A DNA stretch of 64,000 nucleotides from Orthonyx spaldingii (GCA_013397795.1 VZTJ01002478.1:1262530-1326529), one strand, 5' to 3'. Counted from the stretch's first letter, positions 28,301 to 43,300 are shown. Numbers and translations are program-made. The notes: generated by a model from the sequence alone, not told the origin.

Positions 28301-31300
28301 GTGCTGGGAGTCTGGGCTCTGTCCCTCTGCAGTCACAGCCCACATGCTTCTGCAGGCTCCTCTGCAAAGAGACAGCTGTTCCTTCACCACACAAGCTCCC
28401 CTAGAAGGTTCAGGCTGCTCTCCTTAGACATAAAGTAATCCCAGTAGCCACTGTTCCTTATCTCTTTTCAGCTTTCTCTCCTTTTTCTTCCTCTTCTTTT
28501 AGAAGCAATATCAGCAGACAGAGATCTGATCCAAATTAAGATGGCTTCTCCTCTCTGGAAATCCAATGCCTTTCTTCCATGACTCTGTTTTGCTCTCCAC
28601 ACCTCCTATTATGTTTCCTTACTTTCTTACCTTATATCTTGCTCCTTCCCGCATCTCCCATTATTTCCCTAAGGTGTATTTGACTTCCCTGCTTTTTCTT
28701 TTCCCAGCAGTGAATTTCTTCGCAATGCCCTCTTGTATCTGACAGTCCATCCAATATTTCCCCAGACACGTCATGCCCTGAGCTCATTTGTCTTCTCCTT
28801 CCCCTCCTTGCTCTCCCACTCAATCCTTGTCTTCAAGGCAATGCAACAGGAAGCAAAGAGAGTGACATGAGCAAGCACAATTCTTACAAGTTTACTTTGC
28901 TCCCACAGTTAAATTAACGAGCTTTCCAGCTATTCTGGAAAGGTGGTGAAATCATGCAGAATGTGAAATCCTTACAGTAATTTATGGACTCTAGAGAATT
29001 GCAGGCAAAAATCTATTTTCACTGTGTGCTGAAGAGTTTTCATATTACGCTTTTATTAGCAATGCATTCAGTTCTGTGGTTTCCCTAAAACTCTGTGATA
29101 CAGAGTCAGATATTGCCTCTGGCTTGGACTTGTTTCATTTCCCCAAGTACCAGGCACGTCATCTGTAACTGTCAACAGTTGGCAACAGAGAATAGATTAT
29201 GTTTTGCTGTTTTTCTTCTGCTTCATCTTAATACATTGCTTGTGGAGTCTGACTTGGAAGTACTGAAATTTGGCTATGGAAAAGGCTATGGAACTTATGC
29301 TGAAATGCAAGTTTGTTATTTGATCAGATGAAACTTACACCGTAATAGTAGTGTCAATTCACTTGCACTTTTACTGTATAGTAAGAGGTTCAAAATTCAG
29401 TTTTCGTAATTAGTATTTCTGTACCATTTCCTGTAACATTTGTTGGGGGTTATTTTCCTGTAACATTTGTGTTTCTATTTGTGTTCATTTTTTCTATCCC
29501 ATTTATGTTTCAGTAGTATGAGTATCTAAAAATGCCTGGTCTTTTTTCTTGTAGTTTTGGGGCTTTGATTCTAATTTGATTCTGTTCTCTTACAAATACC
29601 AGAACTTTGTACAAAATTGTAATCTGGGTTTTTATCACTACTAAACAACGCTATCCAAATGTCCTTGGTATCGTAGTGCTTTTTAGGTATTTTTATCCTT
29701 TTATCCTATCAACAGCTTTTGGTACCTTCTGCTTTTACTGCTGCTGCTTCTTGCTTCATCAGTGTAAAATGTAGTGGCTATAAAATAATTAACTATATTC
29801 ATTCAAACACTTTTGTTTAGCCAATTATCATGTTCTTGCATTGACTTTTGTGGAATCACATGAGCCCTTGATTGCAAACTGTGACTTAGAAGTGCAATGT
29901 CTTTAATCTTCCCATACTGTATATACTCAAGCAACAAAAGACATGTTCTTTCATTCTTAATTGTTTCTGAACTGTCTTTTTGGGAATATTTTTGAGATAT
30001 CCAGTCCTTGCATAAGTGCCTCTGTATCCACATTGCCTGGCACAATGCAGCATGCAATACATATATTTCTCTCTTAAAGCATATTTGCTTCTCTTCCTCT
30101 CAACATGACACAGATTGAAGATCTGGTAGCCATAATCCTCTCTCACATCTTCGTGTAGACCTGTGGAGACAAGGCTGGCCAAGAGGCAATTAAAACTCCT
30201 CCCCTCTATTCAAACAAGCTAAGTACCCCCCTACCCAAAGAGAACTTGTTGGAGAAAATATCAAGCTGACGTATTTAATTCGGGGTTTTTTTAACTTTCT
30301 ACTGAATACATCAACACTACACAAGTATGTCACCATGTTTCATGCAACGTGCAATTTCTGAGAGGAACTTAGTGATGTCTGTGCTTGCTGACAGGACTTA
30401 CCATGTTTCTTCTTAAGATAAATCATTAAATACATTTTTTAAATTTCTATCTTCAACTTTCTTTAAAGAATAGAGGTTATGTCTCACAGTTTTCTGAACC
30501 AGAACTGTAGCTCAGCTTTACAGTAGATGTCATAATAGAACATGTTATATTATTTAGTCTTGTGAGACTTGTGCTAACGCTGGAGCACAAACTTGCTGTT
30601 TCAAACTCATCCTGCTTAATAAAAAACCAGCCATGTTAAAAATAATCCATTAATACATAACATTAGATACCAATGTGAATTTTTTTTAGAGAACTGCAGT
30701 GTGTCCCCTAATTGTCCTGATAGCAGTAGTATGTCTTATCTAATACATATTTCCCCATTTCTTCATTCTTGAATGTTACTGTTTCTTCTCCTTAGAACTA
30801 GGCTAAGTAATAAAAGCAGACCTGAGAAGCCATTGAGTAGATAATAATGTCAAAATCAGAGTGCTGAAGATACATAGGAATATTATTACATCTTACATGT
30901 ATGAAAAAGGAAGAATTGCTTTGATTTCAGTCAAAGAAAGTCAGCATGGAATGTCTCTGTGGTTTCGGAAAGCACTTAGAAGTAAGGATAGTACCACAAA
31001 ATAAACAGGGTTTTTTTGTATTACTGAAATAAATATCTTGAATTGTCAATCCAGTCAGCTCTGCCCAGGCTCCTGAAAGTATCCATCTCACTTCTGGCTT
31101 TATCAAGGACTTCACAATACCATTTGTTCAGTTAGTGACATATTAATATTCTTGTTCCATGTTAGTTTTCTTTGTCAAACAGAAGTGAGGGAGGCTATAG
31201 TCAAGCCAGCTCACCCTCCTTCACACTGCACAGGGAACCTGGTGTGGTGAGGGTGGAAGGACAACTCAGGACCACATGTGAAAAGGCTGGTCTCTGTTTT

Positions 31301-34300
31301 CAGTCATGCTGCATTCAAACATATTTTCAAGCTCCACCAAGAGATTAGGTCTTCCTTGATGACCCTAGTGAGGCCAGACTGATCAGCTCTCTAGGAAGCC
31401 TACAAGGCACATGTAGTTTAAAGTTTTACCTTTGGAGTCCCCCCCAACAAAGGGAAAGTCTCTCAGTTCTGAAGCCTGCATTCATTGGGTGTGACTCGTG
31501 CTCCAAAGGAATAAGGTTGTTATTTTAAATTAACCACAGAACCTGAATCTAGCAATTATTGTTTACTGTCTTGGTATTCCACTGTCCTAAAACAAAAAGA
31601 AAATACAGCCATATAATTTTGGTTTCCTGTTACTAAATTTTCTTTTCAAACATAATATAATTTAGTAAGTTATTTGTCCACTTTTTGTGACCCTGTAAAA
31701 ACAGCTTTATGGAGTTTTTACCTTTCAAAATGAAAACAAAATAAAATTAAATAAAATTCCACCCTACCACCAAATAAGAATTAAGGGGGAAAAGGCAACA
31801 TTACAGCTTATTCTGTGAACAAAATATATGGCCAAATAGACTAGCTTTACATCCTTTTTTCACTAAAGGCCTGTACACTCAGCTCTGACAGTGTAAGCAG
31901 ACCTTACAGCAAGGAACAATCTGTCACACAAAGTATATATACACCAACATTTCTTTTATTTGAAAGGCCATACTCTGGTATTTATATCAACAAGGCACAC
32001 AGTTTATTTGTACAGTAATAGATGAGCTAAGAAGGTGGGGGAGATGACACACAGACAAGGCAGCAGCCCCAAGGAGCCCTGAGATTAAAGACACCATGCA
32101 TGAGAAGCTGCCGTGGGGCTGGAGCTGGCTCTGTACACTCCAGCAAATCCAGAATCCATCCTGTGTGCACCCCACAGGGCTCAGAGGCAGTGAATTCCCA
32201 TTGCAGGGAAGTTGAAAAGTGAAGGATTAGTGCTGAGGTCTTGTAGATAACAGCCTAGCTACTGTAATTTAGTCTCATCTTCATCAGAACAAGCCCCTTT
32301 GAATTGCTCCTGAATTGACTGCACTCAGTTCAAAAGAGTGTGAGCTGCTTAGGCACACCCCAAGCCCTTGGGAAGCTGCTCCATCCCCAAAAATGTCACT
32401 TATGTAATCCACACTGCCTACATCCCGCTGCTCCCAGTGCACCCCTTCCCCAGGCACATACACTGGAGTTGTTCTTCCTGCTCTTCAGAAAGAACCGTCT
32501 TCATTAACGCTGTTTATTTGTGCAAGTTCATGTGCATGTAGGGTGCATGTCAGATATGTGAGTTGTGAGAGACTCCTTGGTTTTGTGGCTCCTTGTGAGA
32601 ATATACATGGCAGGTATTTGCTATAGCAATCAGCACAGCATGGAGGACTGCAGTACCATACAGCAGTGAGTGACAAGTTTGTCAGTATTCTGGCAAAAAG
32701 TAAAGCATCTCCAGCATGCTAAATTCATGTATTGCTGCTTTTTCTCCAAAGCACCGCTCCCCCAAAATACCTGGCTCCAGATACCTGGAAGTCATTTTGG
32801 ATTGGGCTGTGAAAGTGGTCAATCTTATGCAACGCAAGCACTGAACTCAAGCTTGTTTGTCTGGTTGTGCAATGAAGCGGAAAATGAGCATCAAAACCTT
32901 CTCCGTATGGAAGTAAACGAGCTATCATGGGAAAAGGTGTTGATTCATTTCTTTGAGCTCCCTTTCCAACAGACACATTTCCTGCAGTGATTCTCATTTA
33001 GAGCGTGCCTGTTGTTTTGCAGATGAGTTATGGCTGTCAAGAAGGGCCTATTTAAGTGAATTGTTCACGTCTGGTGTGCTGAATGCCAGTTTACAAAAAA
33101 AGACCGAAAACTGTCCTTTTAACATTATGACAAAATAGACACACCAAAAAGAAAAAGCCTCAAGAGCTGCAGTTATAACAGGATAAGGTGAAAAGAGAAA
33201 TTGTCAATCACTTTCCAGCTGAGGAAATCTCTTCATTAAACCTGGACTGAAAAATTTGTCCTGACCGAGTTGCTAAGATAAAAGACTATTACCTGAATTA
33301 TTTAACCAGCTGTGCAAACAGTTGCATAAGACTTCCCCAGGTTAAAACAGGGTAAAGACCCTTTCCCCATGGAAAAACCATCAGGGAAAGGAACAGGAAA
33401 AGTTTGAGTTGTCTGACAGTTGGTTGGACAGGACAGAGAAATGCAGCTAATATGAATATTTTCAATGACCATCTAACTTCGGTAGTTTTGTGAGTTTGCA
33501 TTTTCTGCCCAAATTCCATTAAAAAGACAAGTATGCATATAAATTTCTGTCCAGAATTGGGATTCTGGCTGTAGTTTAATTTAGCTCTTTCCTAGAATCA
33601 CTCTTGAACCTATTTTCTGTAATTCCTGTTCATCCACTTTTTTCTCGGAACTACGCACACGAGAAAGGAAAAGGAAAATAAAAAGGGAAAGGTGAAAGGA
33701 AAAAGGATAGGAAGAGGACAAAGAAATACAGCAGGCAAGAAAGGGAAAAGAAAGGAAGACTCTTTTTTTCATATATTTAGAATTCTGCAAGACTGGAAGG
33801 AATGATATTTTTTCATAAAATCATAGAGTATTCTGAGTTGGAAGGGACTAACAAGGATTATCAACATTCAGCTCCTGGCCCTGACCCTGCACAGAACAGC
33901 CTCAAGAGTCGCACCAAGTGCTCAAGAGTGTTATCCAAACACTTCTTGGGACTCTATCAGGCTTGGTACTGTGGCCACTTCCTTGGGGAGCCTGTTCCAG
34001 TGTCTGATCATCCTCTGGATGACGAACCTTTTCCAACCATATCCAACATAAACTTCCCCTGATAGAGTCTCAGGCCATTCCCTTGGGTCCTGTCACTGGT
34101 CACCACGGAGGAGACCTGACCCTGCACTGCCCCTCATGAGGAAGTTGCAGACTGCAATGAGGTCTCCCCTCAGTCTCCTCTTCTCCAGGCTGAACAGACC
34201 AAGTGCCCTCAGCCACTCCTCATACGGGTTCCCCTCAAGGCCCTTCACCATCTTCCTTGCCCTCCTTTGGACACTCTGTAATAACTTTATATCCTTCTTA

Positions 34301-37300
34301 TATTGTGGCACCCAAAACTGCCCCCAGCACTTGGTGAGGCCACCCCAGTGCAGAGCAGAGCGGGACAGTCCCCTCCCTTGCCTGGCTAGTGCTGCTGTGC
34401 CTGATGCATCCCAGGATACAGCCCTGCTGGCTTCATTTTTCCTCATTCTTAACAATATTTCAGATAAGAAAAAAGAAAAATGCTATAACTTCTTAGACAA
34501 TAATAAAATAGAATTTTTTTAATCCACTTGTCATAATTTACAAGCTACTAATATATATCAGATTGTCATTTGCTTTCTTCTTGTTAAGCAAAACAAAATA
34601 TTAGGAAGGCATTCCACTGTATTCTTTATTGTTGAAGTCATACTTTAATATTTCAGGTTTCCCAATATAATTGTACTGTGAATTCACATGCAAGATGCTA
34701 AACCTTTTAAGATACAAGTACAAATAGACTGTGTGAAAATAAAGGAATATGTGCAGATTATAAATGAGTAGTTATGGATCCACTGAAGTGTCTATTTCAA
34801 TCACACTAAATAAGAAATGAAAAAATTAAAAGGAGAAATCATTTCTGTCTATGCATCTGTAGATTATTTTCACCCTTTTCATTCTTAGCAGGCTCACTCA
34901 GTCCCTCTTCAGACATACAAAGAGCAAAAATGCATATCAAAATGGGGAAAGCAACATGGAAATGGAGTAAAGGAAAAAAATAGCAAATTTCATTATGTTC
35001 AAGTTGAAAGTTTTTTTCTTTCTTTCAACAACCCACATAATGGTTAAAGGTGACCAGAACTAGAGCTTCCAGTAAGTTGCCATGCCCAATTTTAAACCAG
35101 TGGGGGACAGGAGAGCTCCCTACAGGTGGTGAAATGATAATAAAAGTGATGGTGTACAAACTGTGGGCTTCTTTCCTTTTGATTGGCAAGATAACCATTT
35201 TGATACTGGTTGAGCATGCAGTGAAGCTGCAGTGAAGTTGAGCATGCTACTAGAGTGGCTTTTCTTTATCGTAGTTTTCCAACTCTGAATTCACTGTTTG
35301 GGAGGGACTAAACCTGCAGTGTGCTACAGAGGCTGAATACAAGAATGTATTTGGAAACCAAAATTCTTTCATGTTAAACACAATGGTCTTCTATGTAAAT
35401 GTAGCTTGAATGGCCTCAACAAGCCGAAGGAGACATTTCATTGCCAGGTTAGGTCAGATTTTTCAGCATGTTGTCAGCATGGTATGCACCTAAAACAACA
35501 ACACATTGCACTCCTGAATGTCAACCTTGAACCTTCTGTTCTCACCTGCCAAGAAGCAGCACTCTGGTATAAAAGACTTCCCATTAATAGTTTGAAGCAA
35601 GTAGGGTAATGTTCCATAAATTTTTTAGCCACTCTTGGTAATCTGAGATGCATAGAGGAAATACCTGATGTGAATTGAGTGAAAGTGTAACAGTACTTTT
35701 CTTTCTACTGTCAAAATTATACAGGTCTATATTATGAAATGCATTCATGCTTCATTTCTCTATTACAGTATCCCAACTAGTAGTATAATCTGTAACCAGT
35801 CTTAAATACTTAATATGCATTTGGACCGTATGTCTTGTTATCTGAAATGTGCTGGATGAAACTGGTGTGCCTTGCTCTTCAACCTGACATGTTTGCAACA
35901 GCCAAAAAAAAAGAAATCACAGAATTTATTTTGTTAAGGGATTGTGCTGGAGAGGTCTGTGGAAAAACAGTATCAGTCATAACATAGCAATTGGCTTTAG
36001 GTGCAGCCTTTACTATACACTTTATTTCTACAGCTCCCTATTTTACGTTGAAATATCTTCTGATATAAAATATTTATAATGCTCTGCAAGTTGGGGTTGA
36101 GCTAAATGTGCTACAGACTAAGATAAAATGCACTTGAGAACCAAGTCAAAAATAAAGAAAGTAGGACATTTCCATCTGTAGCAAGGCTTACCAGGAAGTT
36201 ATTACTGCAAAGTGAAGTGTCCTACATAGCCTAGAACAGAAAATGGTCTGGGAAGGCATGTAATTAAAACTGAAGGAGATGAACAATGGAAAAGAGACTT
36301 CCAGCAGGTGAAGAGCAAAAGGTCGAGAATCTGGGAAGCTGATAATCATTATCTCTGAGACATTCTCACTGCAGAAGTGGAAAACTACCTGGCAGTGGCA
36401 GCTCATCCTAAAGAAGAAAAAGGATTTGATCTAAGCGGAACTTCAGCTAGCGGTGTGGCAGTTGCCCCCACTGCTGCCTTCGTAGTTATTGACCAAATAT
36501 GAAGATTGTTACGTTAATGCGAACAGAAATGAGCTGAAGGGATTAATGCACACGAGGTCATGTCCAGGGAGCAAGTTTCTGGTTTAGATTTTTGAAAAGT
36601 TTATGTGAGACTCACTCTTGAGGAATTGAAGAGGTTGGTTGAACGGCTTTGCTGTGGAGCCTGGCACAGGAGAAAGATCAGAGGGCTCCATGGTAACACG
36701 TGTGCCTGAGCTTGTGTTTGGATGAAAAGATCAAAGAGGCTGTGAAATGCCAAATATAGGCACTCACCCTCTAGACTTCAGATCTCGTTCCTTTTAGGGC
36801 AATTTCAATATTAGAACACTAGACAGATAAAAAGAAATCTCTCAGTCTAAAACTGACAATCTTGGATGAATAAATTCACTTCAGCAGCAGAATGCAAGGA
36901 TATTTGAATGTAATAAGAAAAATGGCTGCAGAATGCCCAAAGGTATGAGTGATGTTGCTTTGCTGTGCATTGATAAGGCTTTGATTGTGGGCAGGAAGAT
37001 AGCAAGTATAAAGTAAGTTTAGTATTCGATGTACAGTGAACAAAATGAAGGACACATATAGCAATCTGTCATAAAATGGAATATATAGTGAATTGTAGAA
37101 AGGCCTATTTCCCCTTTTTGTTCCTGGCTAAAAAAGTATGAGAAATTCTATTCTTACCTTTCACATCTCAGTCAGATTTTCTTCTTGCACTGGGATGCCT
37201 GAACCAAGCAATCATGGCTTTTAAGATTCTTTCAGCTTTAAAGTCATGTTTTTAAGAACATAAATGTGTGGCATGATTTCTTGCTGGTCTTTGAACTCTC

Positions 37301-40300
37301 CCCGCTGTAATAATATTAACTGCTTATCCCAGGCTCCTGATGTGCTTTCCCATATTTGTGAAAGACAAGACCAGTTCAAGAACTATAGGCACAGTCAAAA
37401 AATAATAATGTGGAATCAAGAATGCATAAAGGAAGGATAGCACAGTTCAGTGCTCGTACTGCACTGAAGCCACATACTGCACTGAATATTACTGATGTGT
37501 AGCATTTTCCAACTCAGGTTGTATACTGAGAAATATGGTAATTAGTTTCTCACAAATATTGTGATTAAAAGGGTAAAAAGTTCTTACAGGGAAACCTTAC
37601 CTTCTGTGACTTTAGTAATCATTGTTTGAAATAAAGACCAGTACTTGGGTACTGGAATCAAAGGATGGAAGTAATTCCCAACAAAGCAGTTTGATACCAT
37701 TTTCAAACATAAAGCAGGAAATAGAAAAGGACACTAATTGGACAATATATACTCCCCAGGGAGTTGCAAAGGGAAGTTGTGCATGAAAATAAGTTCTTGA
37801 AAATGAGGAATGAGACTGAAGGTCATGCATAGGCTGGCAGTCACATTCATGCACAAGGAACATCGGTATGTTTGTTTTGGTCTCCCACATAAATGGAGTG
37901 CCTCAGCTTGCCAAGTCAAGTATGTGAGAAAGAACCACAATTAGGGACAGAAACACACTGGAAGAAACCCCATTATCTTGAAATGTACTTAACTTCAAAA
38001 AATAAGTTTCCCCACTTGACTTCCCTGGCTTGCAGTATGGTTTCTGATTTTTAAACATTCTTTTCTCTTGCCTGTTGCTAAGTGAAAATCTTGCATAAAC
38101 AAAGGAAATCAAGTGTGCTAAAAGGATGGAAATGACTGTATGCAAAAAACTGTCAAATCTACAGAGTAAGCAAAATGGAAGAAAACATTTCTTAACTTAA
38201 TCCTTTCAGTTACAGCAATGCTGTGCAGTACTCATGCTGTTCAGAGAAAGTTAGTGTGTTGTGGATTACAGCTGTTAGGATTAATTCTCTCAATTTAAGA
38301 AAAAGAATTTCTGTAGCCTCAGTGACATGCTTGAGGCTTTCAGGGGGCTTTTTTTGGTTTTCCAGTAGGAGCAATTTTGATGATAATTATCAGCACTAAA
38401 TATCTAGCGCACTGTGAGGACCTGCAGGGTCATGTTCTAGTTACTGTTAGAGACTAAGGCATTCTTCAGCTTCCCACTATATGGTCACAGGAGAGGGATA
38501 GAAAACTCCTGAAAGCAAACAGGTCATATGTGGGCATAGAATCATCCTTCAGATGCTTGTTTCTCTCTGTTGCAGCTGCGGGCAGGCTATACCTCAAAAT
38601 AAGGAGCTTCAGCTGAACACCTAGGCTGACAAATCAAGACTGTAGTACTGGAAGAGTTAATCTTAAAGACAAGTTTTATGACCAGAAGCTCACACAGTGC
38701 TTTACCTCTCTCTAAACTGTGACCAAAATGCATGTTTGGATGTGAGCATGGTCTCTGGTCGTGTACCGGTGGGTATACGTAACAGCATAAGAAAATACAT
38801 GGTTTAGATGTCATAGATCTACTTTAACTACAGAAATTCTATCTACCCAGTCATGTTTAATGGATATATAGCTGTTGGTTTAAATAAATGTCAGTAGACA
38901 CAAAAAAAAAATCTCATGGTTTGTGTCACAATTCTAAAACTATGATCCGCAGGCAGTTCACAAGTTAGAGATGCTAGCTGTTCTGGTTTCCAGCTACGAG
39001 CAGCTTAAGTAGATTAAATATCACCTCAGATTCTGTCTCGTATAATACAAGGGATGTTAAGCACTCAGGAGGACAGGTGTTCTGCATAATCATTGAATAG
39101 GAAAGGCCCAAGAGACACTCTGACTAAGATACCCTCTTCTCAAAAAATTTTGAGTATTCCTACAATAACAGGAAAATCTATTCCAGTGATAGGAGTGAGT
39201 AGGAAGTGAGTACAGAATGCTACAGAATTTAGCACCAATAAATATGCTTCCTTTGAAACGGTGAATTAGATGTGCAGCAGGATCTGGTCACACTTCAAAG
39301 CATAATATGCAGAGCTGAAGATCCATCTGTTTGCTCTTGCTATCACCATTGAGGCTGCTGTATGTTAAGCAGTCTTTTGAGTACTTCAAAGCATGTTTGA
39401 AGTCTTTGCTATGCCTATCCCATGCACACAAAAAAAAGCAAAAGTGCCTTAACAATATGAGCAGCTGGTATTTTTGTTCATTTTACTTGTAAGTGAAAAC
39501 AATTTGTTCCTGCTATGTATCATTTCTGGACTTTCCTTTTTTTTTTTTTTTTTGTTTTTAGCTACGATAGCGAGGGCCGTCTAACAAACGTTACATTCCC
39601 AACTGGAGTCGTCACTAACCTTCACGGGGAAATGGAAAGGGCCATTACAGTGGACATTGAGTCATCCAGCAGAGAGGAAGATGTCAGCATCACTTCCAAC
39701 TTATCTTCAATCGATTCTTTCTACACCATGGTTCAAGGTATTGTAAACAAAAGATTTCTCAGCAGATACAGGCCTGAAAATTGTTTTCTTGTGGTACAAG
39801 CAGCTCCAAATAGAAGTGAAACTTTAGGGGCATAGTGTTTGGAGGAAGGAGTGATACATGCACATTTCTACACCTATATTGAAACAACTGTTCAGGAAAA
39901 GCAGAAGTTGCAACAAAAGTAGAATTAAGTAAGTTTTGTAACCAAATAGCTTTTGTAAGCAGCTATGGGAAGTAGAATACTTACTTTGTATTAAAAAGGA
40001 ATCTTGGAAAGAAGAGATGGATTGAAAGGGAAATAGGTACAGAAATAGTATGAAGTGATATTTTAGTTTAAAAACAGCACATAATATCCCAGCAACCACA
40101 TCCTTGCAAAAGTGAGTAGTTATACTGTGCTTAGGATTAGGCCAAAAATGCCTAATGAAACAGCAGAGGATGTGTTTTGTGCCAGTCCAAAGAATACACT
40201 GTGAGGATGATTCTTTCTTACCTGTTTAAGTAACTTTGATGATAGGTCCTAAATGCATTTTTGCTTCTCTGGGGTACACTTATTCTTAACAATCTCACCC

Positions 40301-43300
40301 TGGCTCTTTATTACCATTGAGTCAGTTCTGTGAAGTCAAGATGCACATGTTGCATAAAGTGGCCAGTACAAAGGCAGAGTCTCAACCCATGTAGGTAACC
40401 TGTAATTCTCCCTTTGGCCTTTTCAGATCAGTTGAGAAACAGCTACCAGATTGGTTATGATGGCTCACTGAGAATCCTGTATGCCAGTGGCCTGGACTCG
40501 CACTACCAGACAGAACCACACGTCTTGGCTGGCACTGCCAACCCAACCATGGCAAAGAGAAACATGACCCTCCCAGGGGAGAACGGGCAGAACCTGGTGG
40601 AGTGGCGATTCCGGAAAGAGCAAGCCCAAGGAAAAGTCAATGTCTTTGGCCGAAAGCTTAGGGTAAGCACACAAGCATGGGGGGTATCTACTACATTCTC
40701 ATGAAGGAATGAGGAAATGTAAATACATTCCTGTAGGTATTGCCATCCAACAACCACAGAATATTTACCGTAGACAACCTGACTGTAGATCTGGAAGTAC
40801 TTGCTTTTATTACTTCATTTATTGGCTGTTTTATTTATTAATTGCTCTTTTCTGTATCTCGTGGTTTAACCCCAGGCAGCAGCCAAGCCCCACACAGCTG
40901 CTCACTCACTCCCCCACTATGAGTATCAGGGAGAATTGGAACGGTAAAACCCAGAGAACTCATGGGTTGAGATAAAGGCAGTTTAGCAGGGAAAGCAAAA
41001 GCCACACACACAAACAAAGTGAAACAAGAAATTAATTCACTGCTTCCCGTGGGCAGGCAAGTGTTCAGCCATCTTCAGGAGAGCAGGGCCCCATGGCACG
41101 CAGCAGTGACTTGGGAAGTCAAACGTCATCACTTCAAACATCCCCCACTTTACATAGTGACCATGATCCCATATGGTCTGGAATATCCCTTTGATCAGTT
41201 GGGGTCACCTGTCCCAGGTGTGTCTCCTCCAATCTCACATACACCCCCAGTCACCTGGCCAGAGTGTCAGTACAAAAAGCAGAAAAGTGACTTGTGGAAC
41301 TTGACTCTGTGGAAGCCCTGCCCAGCAATAACAAAAACATCTCTGTGTTACCAGCCCTGTGTTCAGCACAAATCCAAAACATAGCCCTGTACTAGCCTTG
41401 AAAATTAACTTTACCCCAGCTGAAATCAGCACACTGTGGAATTTGAACTGTTGGGTTTAGCCTGGAATGGCTAAAAAGAATAATTTTCTGCTTTCCTTTA
41501 CTGTTTTTTTTCTGGTACTGAATTCATGCAACTGATTTGGAATCCTGTTTTAAATTATTCTACCATAACTTGGCACGATCCCTGGATTTTATTTCTTTTT
41601 TTTTTTTTTTAAATGAAAATTGTACTAAGACTTATAGTAGAAAGGGAAGGGTTTAACTGTGTGTACATGTGTATGGCATATTCCTCTAACATATGTCTTT
41701 ACCATTTTGTTGGCATTTCTTCTTTCTATATAGTGAGTGAAATACAAGTAGAAAGCAAACTATGATTTATGACAGCCATTTGATAAAGACAACACAGATT
41801 AAACATTTGAAATTGTGTTGCAAGGAGATCATTTCAAGACCACATCAAATGTCTGACTTACTATTAGAACTGAACTCAGTTCTTTAAAATAAGGCCTAGG
41901 CAGTGTATCAAATGAAGGTAGGTAATTTCAGACCACTTGACTTCTTGCCATTTGAAATCTCAAAATATTTTGTATCATCCATCGGGACAAGAAAGGAGGG
42001 GATGCTGTTATGCAGGTTACATTCCTCTCCACCGCTTTCCCTACAAGAGGAATGTATTTTCTCATACAAAATACATGCGATGTGGTTTTTTCCAAGAAGA
42101 AAGAATGATTATGCACAGTAGCTGCTGCTTAAGAACAATATACTGGTACCTACCTGTGACATCGATAAGGAAGAGGAAAAGGAAGCCATGATTCTGAAGC
42201 TCATCCTTGTGGTTCTGGTTCATAGGGCATGTCATTACATACCACAGTGGTACAATACACCTGCCTGTTCATTTGTGAAAGAAGCCCAAGAGAGATTTGG
42301 CAGTGAAACAAATCACCACGAGTGCAGTTCTCAGAAGTGACACTAAGTTTCGGCATTCAAGTGCAGAGGAGGTAAAAGTTAAAAAGAGGAGTTAAAGTTG
42401 TCATGGGCAACTTTAACTTAGAACCAGCACCAAAAAAAAAATAATTTAAAAGACAGCAAACAAAAGGGAAAGATTTAACAAGATGGCAGGGAAAATGAAA
42501 GATTAGCGATTAGGATAAAATGATACTAATTAAAAGTGTATATAGAAATGGGAGAAGTAGGGCAGGTGGAGAACGAGCTAATAAGAGAAAAATGCCTCAA
42601 AAAAAAAAGGAAAGAAACTTGTCAGCAATGAAAATGAAAAAAAGGAATGTTTTATGAAATTGATTTACATGGAAAGATATTACTGAAATGTCAGTCGGGG
42701 GTGGATGAGGGATTGTAGGAAAGTAGAAAAAGAAAACAAAAGAAAGAAGAACAGGAATAACTTATGGAGCTCATAATTTCCATGTACAGACAGATATGTC
42801 AGCAACGTTTTGCTGCAAAGAAGACAAATGTAGACAAAAAACTGTGACAAAATGCATTGCCAGTAAGCGTACTCATCTCTGTGACACTTTCACTGTGTTA
42901 TATATATGCAGTATCTAACGTTACAAAGTACGCTGTCAGGTACTCCCTTGGTTTTCTGTCTTGTATTAGTTCTACCCAGTACTAGTATTCTTTCTAAAGA
43001 AATTAATTAGGAATTATGCTGCCCTTCCTTAACTCAACAATCTTCTGTCAATCTTGCTTTTGTTCCGACTTGGTTTGTAGTTGTTCAATAAGCTAGTTCT
43101 GTCTCTGGAGCTGTATGTTTGGTCTATAGGCTGGTCATAGGGAAAGGTCCTCCTAGTCCTCTGCCTGAAAGAGCCTTTTTAGGGCCTTTGTACTGAGGGT
43201 CTCACAAAGGTCTCAAATAAAGGAGCTGGTATGAACTCTGTTTCAAGGGATGCCGCCAGAGTAAACAGGTAACATAGACAAGGGAGCTCACAAGAGGAGT

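Larger units (their letters stand above)
23039..39561 (+). other. TENM3: TENM3 intron (16.5 kb)
   Basis: This is the largest intron in the window. It holds T-rich tracts (23432-23453; 24254-24307), a CR1 3' end (25684-25911), a GC-richer block (about 27960-28430), a 17-bp direct repeat (29427-29470), a purine-rich tract (33660-33762) and a minus-strand CR1 (33812-34434). The rest is AT-rich with no exon-like ORF. The acceptor follows a run of 17 T (39537-39553). I cannot judge conservation of noncoding parts from one sequence. Confidence 0.75.

Noticed and set aside
27958..28438. Six overlapping ORFs of 64-107 codons
   Set aside because: They occur on both strands of one GC-rich block, with no recognisable protein and no splice context. 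This is a composition effect.
28632..28823. Arg-rich minus-strand ORF ([12 protein letters not shown]...)
   Set aside because: It is short and opposite a pyrimidine-rich stretch that forces Arg/Glu-type codons. No support as a gene.
34093..34455. Minus-strand 120-codon ORF that looks coding
   Set aside because: It is the C-terminal remnant of CR1 reverse transcriptase and not a host gene.
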